Assembly (NCBI GenBank): GCA_008931825.1
Contig: QXVZ01000218.1
Location: 1 to 27,798, forward strand
Source of the DNA: Phallusia fumigata
Taxonomy: Eukaryota > Chordata > Ascidiacea > Phlebobranchia > Ascidiidae
DNA: 27,798 nucleotides
Direction: 5' to 3'
Shown here: piece after piece, positions 19,677 to 27,798 of the stretch
Numbering within the stretch: the first letter of the stretch is position 1
How the letters are laid out: each line of letters begins with the position of its first letter
The notes under the pieces: model-generated
The model's database searches: none
The model's input: the letters and a program-made list of their open reading frames with translations, nothing else
Told to the model about the DNA's origin: nothing
Position numbers and translations under genes: made by a program

Positions 19677-21076
19677 CAGCTGCGTGCCCAGCCTCGAAAG
19701 TTGAAACTTTACCACCAAGTTTTCGTCGGACTTTTATATATAATCGCTGTGTGTAGCTGTTTGTACACAACCTCATGTAAAGTGGCCACCCCGATTATAA
19801 TCAGGTAATTAAATCGTTGATTCCTTTACGTAACAAGGCCCACGTGTTCGCGCTATTGTTGCCGATAATTACCGTGTTCGTGATCTTGGCACTTTCACTA
19901 TTACGTAACTATTGGCATTATGAAGTAACAATGCCGTTTGTTCCTCAGTGGAATCCCCTGACGAAATTACCTTATTGGATAATAGTTGGCACAATGCGTA
20001 TTACAACAAACTTATTCGTAGAAATTAACTTTCTGCTTTTTCATGCATCGGTTTATTCAAAGTTTTCTTCACGGTACGAGCTTGCTAAAAAATCAATGTA
20101 ACATTTTGTATTGTTGCGTATGGAATGGATGGCTGCAGCTGACTGCACGAAGCTTGTTAGGAAACCCGCTTGTTGTGTGATAGGTGGTATATGTAACAAG
20201 CCGAACACCAGCAATACCGGGTTGTGAATCAACCAGGCAAACCAACTTTTGAAACTTGAAAATAAAGCGAAAGTCGTTTCTCCTGTTATTCCCGTCAACT
20301 CGTAATCGATCATGATTGTCAGTTGCTTCACGTCACTTCCAACGACACTAAGTGACCAAACAATCCTAATTGAGATGTCAGTGGGATGATGGTGGACAAT
20401 GTTCCTCGCAACATCTGCTACACAAAATTAATTGTTGTGAAATAACTTCGCCTCTTACGAACCTGGGGTCAAAGGTTGTGGATCCCACAACACAAAATTA
20501 TGATTTGATGCGAATTTAGCCTTGAAAACTTCAGCCAAGCTCACTGTGATGTAACAATGTTGTTTGCAACAATCCGAAATCGGATTTTCAAACAACATCC
20601 GGTTGTTTTCCTCTGTTCAATATGAAGTTTCTCCAGCTTTCAAGTGTAGTTAAACTAATGATTTGCTTACTTTATCCGACAAGCTGACCACTAGAGTAGT
20701 GTTTATGCAGTGTTACGTAACAATCGGTTAAACGCGCCCCAAAAACCGAAAATATAAAAAATAAGAACATTGCATTAAACATGTTTAAAATTTTTACAAC
20801 TTCCTCTGTGTCTGGCCTTAAGCTTAGGAAAAAGATATTTTTCCGCGGCCTTTCCAATGTTTGTTTCAATGCGTGAGAATTTTTCGTATTTGACTACTTC
20901 ATAAATTTTGCTTTTGCAGAGGAGTCGCAGTAAGCCAACGAGATGAGGAAAAACGCAAAGTTGAAGAAAGCAGGAACTTGTTGCCGCTTAAGAAGATAAT
21001 TACTTGTAAAAATTGTTTCGCACAAAAAATTGTTTGTATGGATTTAGAACAAATTTGTTTGCATTTAAAAAGCTAA
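19677..21076 (+). CDS. candidate two-exon membrane protein fragment
   Basis: Exon a, 19677-19804, follows tttctgcag and ends at AG/GTAATT. It gives 42 codons starting QLRAQPRKLKLYHQ, with a membrane-like segment (QVFVGLLYIIAVCSCLY). Exon b, 20920-21076, follows cttttgcag and is open to a TAA, with the charged sequence VSQRDEEKRKVEES. The phases match: AG from exon a plus the first A of exon b make one codon. The intron is 1,115 bases. No start exon is seen; it would lie near the N at 19,527. Against it, a separate open frame (19,806-20,101, plus) with two hydrophobic segments lies inside the proposed intron and faintly resembles Frag1/DRAM/Sfk1 membrane proteins. Family unknown. Confidence 0.25.
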
Positions 21077-21590
21077 AGCTAGACTGTGCTTTGGCAACCA
21101 CTATTTATTGTTACCTCTAATCTTGCTCCTAATGTGGAATCTGTCACCTTCTTCACTCCACGATTCCATCAACTTCAACCAAGCAACATTTCTCAACTTG
21201 AAACATGATAAGTTACGAGTCTGTCGTGTGATTCACCCAGGGTTATCCGTTATAACAAACCTGATCACCACATTTTTCCGCAGTCATCTGTAGGAAATCT
21301 TCAGTTCTGACTCTCGTAAATAACGCCGCGTAATGTTAGCCGGGTAATTATCTAATGCAGTACAACTTGTTATTGTTTTGTATCTCTTGTCTACGCATAC
21401 ATGTTGTATATCTGTATGTTAGCGTTAAACAGTAATCCCACAACCCCTGGGTGAATCTGCTAAAATCAAATTTTGTGCATTCTCCGTAACCTGGAGACCA
21501 CGTTTCGCTGCAAAAACACACGACAAACTCTTTGTGTTAAATATAAATTTTTCGGTAATATTACGTTTTGCAAGTTAGAATATAAATATA

Positions 21591-21632
21591 GTACTGACTC
21601 TAACCATGTAAGTACTGACTCTAACCATGTAA
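21591..21632 (+). repeat. perfect 21-bp tandem duplication carrying a splice-donor motif
   Basis: gtactgactctaaccatgtaa occurs twice in a row (21,591-21,611 and 21,612-21,632). Each copy ends in AT/GTAAGT-like sequence, so two consensus donors lie 21 bases apart. The next acceptor (tttgcag) is only about 20 bases further on, too close for a normal intron. Confidence 0.9.
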
Positions 21633-21880
21633 GTTTTTTTAGAATTTGCAGGTGCAAGGATATAACTTAGTTGGTGGTTTGCTGGTTACATTTAGCGTCC
21701 AAAACCAGGACTTGAATAAAGCAGTTGTAAACGACAAACAGGTTTTATTGCGTGGTTCCGTTTGGTTTTTCCAGTACATTAAAATTACAACATTCTGCTG
21801 TCGTTTCCAAGTTACGCCCGATCCGCAGTGATTGGCTCACCCATATTAATCTCGCATTGGTTAATAAATTGAAAACTTAG

Positions 21881-22310
21881 ATCTGGAGTTTACTTGGTGG
21901 AAATACTGGGGTGAAGCAGGTAATGTGAGTATAATGTAGTTGATGTGTAGAAAGTTTTACAATGTTTCAAATAAAATTTATTCTGTTTTTAGACAATCTC
22001 ATCTTGTGCTAGCGCTATTCGTGGGCCAGTCTGTTTTCCTCGTTCTGGTTGTGGTTCTGCACCGAACGAGGGTTTCTCTACTGTCTTAGATGAAACCCAT
22101 TGCGTGGGTTGACACCTTGACGCGGTGCAATGGCTTTAAACCAAGATCAACCCGCAGAACTCACATAATTTCTTTACTGTTATCCAGTCCAGTAACGTTG
22201 TCCGCAAGGTGTCGCGTTTGTGCACTTTCGTGGCATGGTACTTTTTGGGGCTATCGTTGTGCGCATTCGCGTTATTCGCTTTTTGTGTAACATTCACAGG
22301 CAAGTTGTAA
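21881..22310 (+). CDS. candidate 3' exons of a C-terminally anchored membrane protein
   Basis: Three phase-0 exons can be joined: 21881-21919 (donor GTAATG), 21993-22103 (acceptor ctgtttttag, donor GTGGGT) and 22188-22310 (acceptor ttatccag, stop TAA). The introns are 73 and 84 bases. The last exon is the most convincing: SSNVVRKVSRLCTF followed by a long hydrophobic run (VAWYFLGLSLCAFALF) and a short GKL tail, as in a tail-anchored or C-terminal TM protein. AATAAA at 22,512-22,517 could be its polyadenylation signal. The middle exon also reads as a hydrophobic peptide in another frame (LVLALFVGQSVFLVLVVV), so the frame is not certain. No start codon or family was identified. Confidence 0.33.
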
Positions 22311-22511
22311 TTAAATTGAACCATCGGTGTTGGTGCGGCAGGAGCCGTGATGTTCATCCACAGAAGAGTTTTCCTGAAGGAGCCGCATTCCAACTCTCAA
22401 CAGCTTACAAACATCCAGATGACCTTTGGTTTTGTTCTTACGTCGTTCAGATTTACGGTTTTCCTTGTTTATTTAAGTTGCCGAAAAACGCGATGAATCG
22501 TTGTAAATATT

Positions 22512-22517
22512 AATAAA
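22512..22517 (+). terminator. possible polyadenylation signal
   Basis: AATAAA about 200 bases after the TAA at 22,308-22,310 of the membrane-protein candidate, on the same strand. Confidence 0.4.
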
Positions 22518-22599
22518 AACATCTTGCTGGTAAAACCATACGGGGAAAAAACGATAACAGGTTTGAAGTTCAAGTAGCAATTGCCGTTGTTCTATTACA

Positions 22600-22806
22600 A
22601 TGTCTGTCAGAAGAGTTGGTTCAAGTTTTCCAAGCGCGCATCAGAGCAGGTCATACCGCGGGTTAAGAACTGTTGCAGATGCTTGGCTTGGCTGGTTTTT
22701 CAAAGCAGACTTGCTGGTTTTAAACAATGAAGATAATTGTCTTGAGATGTGGGTGATGAGGGAAATTACCTTCTGGTTTTTGATCCTGTTCGGTGCAGTG
22801 ATCTGA
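22600..22806 (+). CDS. candidate small protein, 68 residues
   Basis: An ATG in attacaATG context opens 68 codons to a TGA. The product starts MSVRRVGSSFPSAHQSRSYRG, then has a tryptophan-rich middle (DAWLGWFF) and a hydrophobic C-terminus (ITFWFLILFGAVI), i.e. a possible small tail-anchored protein. It lies on the same strand as INTS9, 283 bases before that gene's ATG. No family is recognised and it could be chance. Confidence 0.27.
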   Translation: MSVRRVGSSFPSAHQSRSYRGLRTVADAWLGWFFKADLLVLNNEDNCLEMWVMREITFWFLILFGAVI

Positions 22807-23089
22807 AACTCTATGGTTAAGAACAAGTTCAACCGCTTTGTCGAACTTAACATTTCGCTGATATACTAATATTTTTCGGAAATTTCCAAACAATGTTATT
22901 GCAAAAAAAGTAACGCAACAGTATTTACAAAAACCATTTTTTTAGAGGCACTGTCGAAACGGCAAAATAAATCTTGAAGTCAGTGAGTACTTGGTTATGG
23001 TGAAAATCATGGGTACTTGGTTACAGCAAAACACCACATGTTTTGGGGGATTCCCCATACATCTGCTGTTTTTTTTGTGGAAAGTCATC

Positions 23090-26000
23090 ATGAAACTGGT
23101 AAGCATTAAACTACACATAATTCATAATTGGTTGTTCATTTTATGTTTTTAATCTTTCATCTTTGCTGTTGGTTAAACAATTTTTTTTGCTGTCTGCAAC
23201 AACACCTTGAAATCATGGAAGAATTTGAAATCATGGCAGTCAAAATTAGCAACGTTGTTCGAACTAGGTTGCATTATTAAACCAGAAGCTTTTATCAGAC
23301 CACAAGTTCTTTGCTTGTCCCATTAAGAAACTGCATTTTTGGGTCCAACTATTTCAATAACTGACACAGAGTCAGGATTACTGAGAAGAGAGAGACTGAC
23401 AACATTTGAACTTTGAAAAACTGAACTTTTGTTAAAACTAACAAGAAAATGTAATGGCTTACTGAGCTTGCCACTTTATCTAAGGAAATCTGCAGATAAG
23501 ATGACCCCTGTAGGTTTATGACTTGTATTTTCCCTATGGCCATGTTCATGTTTCAAGTTCAATACATAACACTGTAATATGTGTCAATATGGTGTAGCTG
23601 CAGTGCGTTCAATCCACCAATGGTGTCCTCTGCTCTCCTGCGCTGTATAACTTTAAGATGTTGCACAGCTTTTTATGGCTTAGTGATTGTTTCAGTACAA
23701 TTGTATAACTACAATTTCTTTTACCAAGTGAAATCAACTCGACTCAATAACCAACAAGCTATCTGTTTACTTTTGCAGTACAATTTGTCTGCAAGCGACA
23801 CAGCACCATGCATTGTCCTCAAGTTCAAGTCCTGCACTATAATGATGGATTGCTGCTTGGATTTCTCCTCGCTTAATAACTTTCTACCTGTTAGCCTCAT
23901 TGAAAAGTAAGGAACAAAAACTTTTTGTAATTGCGTTTTATTTATTCTAACACAAATTTAGCCCAAGGTTGCGAAATTTACCCAAGTGGAAGCTTTTGGA
24001 TGAACACGATAATCTCATCACTGACAAAGTTTGTAGCTTTTTTTTAATTCAAAAATTCATTTTGTTCTTGCTTTTTTCCAAATTCTTTTTGTAGGAACTT
24101 AAGGAATGTTCTGGAAGAGTTTTTGTGGACAGTGTTCCAGAATTTTCTTTTCCTGAGGTTAGAATAAAAAACAAATAAATTGCAAGGACATGGTTTTATG
24201 TCTTTTTGTTATAGGCATATTTTGGATGTTTACTGTTTCATTTGCAACTTAGCCAAGTTGTGTTTGCATTCATTTCCAAATTTAAACCACTGTTTGTCAA
24301 AAAACAAGGTTTTTGGGGTCGATAAAAAGGCTGTTGTTAACACCTAAACAAACAAAATGGTTTCAATTCAGCAAAATACACATTTTATCAGACTGGTTAA
24401 TATAATTTAAGTTCGTTTTGAAATCTCTCTTGATCTGTAGGGTTGGTTTTTAGGGCTCAAACAAAGAATATAAAGGAACTAAACTCTATGTTTTTCAGAC
24501 TGACCTACTTGATCTATCAACGGTTGATGTAATTTTGCTTTCCAACTCAGCAAGCATGTTCGCTTTACCTTATATCACAGAGGTTCGGCCGGGTTTAATG
24601 TTTTTGTCACTCAAAATATAACTTCCTTTCCAATAGAAACCTAAAAAATTGTTGAAACTGTGGAATTATTTTGCCATTGGTTGCTTACAGTTTTCAGCAC
24701 ATAGCCGTTACAGGTGGTTATACAACTGCCCACCAATGCTTTATGCAAACTTACATATGAAGGTTGCAAGGTCTATTTTAAATGTGAAAGATTCTCTAAA
24801 AACCTAAAGCCAAAATTTGTAAAAAATACTAAACACTTTTTCTGTTTTATGTGCAGTACACAGGTTTCAAGGGAACGATCTATGCCACAGAACCATCGCT
24901 GCAATTTGGAAGGTGAACATTTCTTTGTTCTTTTTTATTTTTTCCTGTTTAAAACTTTCGAACATTTGTGATTAAGCCAATGTAGCTTGACAAGCAAATG
25001 GGGCACTCTTGTATCACTCTTACAAATTTTTAACATAATAATGTTGATGAATGACCTTGATTCACCTTATTCTTAACTTAATAATTTTTAACCTTTTTTT
25101 CACCATGATCCCTTAACAAGCAATTTAACACTCTTTCTCCTAAAAATTTGAAAGGAAATTCCCAGGTTGAAAGCTATTGCTGTAATATAAAATATTTTCT
25201 TATGTTTCTTGTTTGATAAAAAGCAATAGATAAAGTTGAATGTATTTTCTATAGTTTTAAACCTTATAAAGTTTTTAACTTTATATGTAGACTTTTAATG
25301 GAGGAATTGATCGAATATTGTCATCACCGTGTGTCAAAAACTGAAACCGCCACGAAATGGAAAGACAGAAAGTACAAAAAGTAGGTTGTGTTGTAAACTT
25401 AAATACTTTATTTCTTCTCAGTTGCATAGTTGTTGCATGTTGGCATTACCAAACTATACTTAATGCTTGTATTATTTAAGTTACCAAAACAATCATTTTT
25501 AAAAACATAGAGATAAAACTGCTTTTCAGATTTTTCGCAATGTATTATAATCTCTTATTAATCTGTTTATTATTCAATATTTGTGTAAAACTAGTATGAC
25601 GACAAATTGAAATTTTATTTTAAAAAGACTGAACACAACTGCAAAAATAATCCAAAACACACAAACACAAATTAGGGCAAAAGTTCTGCAACTGTGTCCA
25701 CTGTCCAGCATATAAACTTGGAATCACAAAAAAGCTAAAATTGTGTAAATTTAAGAGACTGAGGTGTTGCATATAGCAACAACTGATCTGGTTACCAGAT
25801 GTAAACTGTGCTCATAGATTTTGTTTTGCAATTTTTGATCACAGACAACTTCCAAGCTCTCTTTCACATTGTTGGGATGAAGGTTTGTCATCGTGGCATG
25901 TTTGTTACAACTCGGAGGATCTCAATAAATCTTTATCGAAAGTTCACATTGTCGGTTACGCAGAGAAAGTGGTAGAGTGAAGTGTTTCTACTTTTCTAAT

Positions 26001-27367
26001 TCTACTTTTAGAAACATTTAACAGTGTATTTTTCGCAGAGCATATTTGGTGCTTTGAACATAACTGCATCAAGCTCAGGATTTTCTCTGGGAAGTTGCAA
26101 CTGGAAAATTTCATCAGATTTTGAAAAGGTGTTTGTACGAAATAATTTCTTTTTGTTTGTTAAAATTACTCACAATGTTGGAGTTCTTAAACTTGTGGTT
26201 GGGTCTGATTTAATCTACAATTAGATACATGCTCCAAACCACTTTTTATATTATGTAAATAATGTTGAGACTGATTTAGAAACACTTGTTTTGAGAAATC
26301 TGCAAAAACTTCAAAATTGAAGGTTTTTTGTCTTGGTTTCACTGAGTTTCATAGCAAGTCAATGCAAAGCTTAAAAAGCTTCATTTGTTTAGTTTGAAAT
26401 CTGTTAAAAATCATTATTTTGCCAACACAACTGATCAAACTTTTTGATGATTTTGTATTTAACAGGTCTCATACTTGTCTGCAAGTTCAAGCCTAACCAC
26501 CCATCCCCAACAACTCGAGGCAAAATCTCTCCACGACAGTGATCTCCTCATTTTCACCGGACTCACTCAAGCTCCAACTCACAACCCAGACAACATGTTA
26601 GCTGAGTTCTGCTCCTGTTTGGGTAAATTAGCAAATATATATTCAACAAAAGTATTTCAAAAGATAATTTTTCACAATTGTTAGTTCACCTTTACTCTGG
26701 TGGTAGACTGTTCTGAAACAAAATTGCACTTTGTATTTTTTACTGTTTTTTTATATCCGCTAGTAAGTAATCTGTTGAAGGCTTGTTTACAGGATTTATT
26801 TTCTTACATTGCTTTTGAAAAGTATTTCTTTGATTTCTGGTTTGTTTTTACTGATATTTGATAAACATTGTTACCTTTTTGTTGCTAGCAAAGACAGTAA
26901 AGGGAGGTGGAAATGTTTTGATTCCATGCCTGCCATCAGGTTTGTTGTATGATCTACTTGAGTGTCTGCTTTCGTACATGGAACAATCGAATCTTATCAA
27001 CATCCCTATATACCTGGTGTCACCCAGTGCAAAAGCATCACTCGCTTCATCACAAATCTTTTCTGAATGGTAACAGTCTTTAGTCATGTTATGTGTATTA
27101 GCTATGTTACTTTTGCCTTCTATGTTACTTAGATTTAAGATTAATAGTGGGGCCATTTAGATTTAAAAGCTTCTCATTGTTGTAGTTTGTTTTGTAGTAA
27201 ACCCAACATAAATATGAAATGAAAGCATAACACACAATTAAATGCAGTTTTCTATGTTTTCAGGTTGCATCCAAACAAACAGAACAAGGCATATCTTCCT
27301 GAAGCTCCTTTCCCACATGATGAACTGATTCATCTTGGCAGACTGAAAGTCTTTTCAAGTGTCCATG
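23090..27367 (+). CDS. INTS9: Integrator complex subunit 9, 5' part (runs off the window)
   Basis: INTS9 is the metallo-beta-lactamase/beta-CASP partner of the INTS11 nuclease in the nuclear Integrator complex, which cleaves snRNA 3' ends and nascent paused transcripts; INTS9 itself is catalytically inactive (family knowledge). Twelve exons: 23090-23098, 23779-23906, 23962-24028, 24095-24157, 24499-24582, 24857-24912, 25291-25380, 25845-25971, 26039-26128, 26466-26622, 26889-27069, 27264-27367. All phases join, giving 385 residues plus one base; human INTS9 is 658. Recognised stretches: VLKFKS and MMDCCLD (MBL start), [64 protein letters not shown] and [13 protein letters not shown]. The HxHxDH metal motif of INTS11 is replaced by [11 protein letters not shown] (104-114). 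The start is an ATG whose first exon codes only MKL, as in vertebrate INTS9. The donor at 24,029 (GTTTGT) is weak. The next coding exon lies beyond 27,798. Confidence 0.96.
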
Positions 27368-27798
27368 GTGAATATTTTGCATTCCTTGTAGAGTGTTTGC
27401 AATTTGTTTTTGTTTTTCCAAACCAAATAGAAATGTTCCTTACAAAGTTGCCATAAATAATAATCTAAAAAGAAGGCTTTCCATCATATTGTTCTGTCGT
27501 AATCTTTCAAATACAATTTTTAAATGATTTAAGTAGAAATGAGCTAAATTGGGGCAGGAAAAAAAGTTTCTCAGTCCACTGCAGTTTTCAAATGAAAAAT
27601 TTTGAGATGATGAAAATTTCTTTAGCTCAAAGCAATAATAATTTTAAAAAGGGACACATATTGTTTTCACTCAGTTTGTTTTGTTTTTTTCTTACTTTTT
27701 TTGTCACCTGCAGCTTGTCCATGCACTTTTGCCATGAAATGTTTGATGGATTAGGATGAAACTTTCACAGCTGGTAGATATGGTCAAGGCGGGGTGTC
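27368..27798 (+). other. INTS9 intron 12, cut by the window edge
   Basis: It begins with GTGAAT after codon 385. A strong acceptor-like sequence (tttttttgtcacctgcag, about 27,700-27,714) occurs, but the frame after it stops within 14 codons and does not resemble INTS9, so I treat it as a cryptic site or part of a repeat. Confidence 0.7.

Noticed and set aside
20466..20478. DR1-like nuclear receptor site GGGTCAAAGGTTG
   Set aside because: Two loose half-sites can occur by chance in 28 kb, and no promoter is recognised nearby.
27700..27798. Acceptor-like sequence taken as a further INTS9 exon
   Set aside because: The frame required by the previous exon hits a stop within 14 codons and bears no resemblance to the conserved INTS9 sequence expected next.

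Overview
The window is eukaryotic genomic DNA. Recognisable proteins are split into short exons with GT-AG junctions, introns range from tens of bases to about 1 kb, and intergenic DNA is AT-rich. There are no bacterial features. Compact introns, strong divergence from vertebrate homologues and unmerged near-identical copies around single N characters fit a draft assembly of a highly heterozygous invertebrate chordate. My best guess is a tunicate such as Ciona. That is an inference; no rRNA or mitochondrial marker is present.

Layout. (1) 1-5,990 has no gene I can name. It holds weak exon candidates, a 106-bp duplication and a ~0.8-kb duplication, each with an N at the junction, and a foldback inverted repeat. 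(2) 6,001-9,849, minus strand: a phospholipid phosphatase (PLPP/LPP, PAP2 family) gene. I reconstructed seven coding exons with matching phases; the last exon is uncertain. (3) 9,850-12,001: AT-rich intergenic DNA. (4) 12,002-13,882, minus: a complete five-exon gene for a 231-residue secreted pro-protein with furin sites and a C-terminal four-cysteine domain resembling the NGF/neurotrophin superfamily. (5) 14,502-17,470: a ~1.5-kb duplication with an N exactly at the junction, carrying a 15-bp minisatellite and a tRNA-like box B. (6) 18,172-19,261, minus: a paralogue of the gene in (4), with three homologous exons and no visible signal-peptide exons; an N at 19,527 may hide them. (7) 19,677-22,806, plus: several open exons of unrecognised, partly membrane-type proteins, all low confidence. 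(8) 23,090-right edge, plus: Integrator subunit 9 (INTS9), twelve consecutive coding exons covering the first ~386 residues.

The genes have unrelated jobs. PLPP dephosphorylates lipid phosphates at membranes and INTS9 is part of the RNA-processing Integrator complex. The paired cystine-knot-like genes look like extracellular ligands that arose by local duplication. Both share exon phases, two pro-domain cysteines exactly 12 residues apart, dibasic processing sites and four mature cysteines. Both lack the two cysteines that in NGF form the C68-C110 bridge. This pair is the most interesting content of the window.
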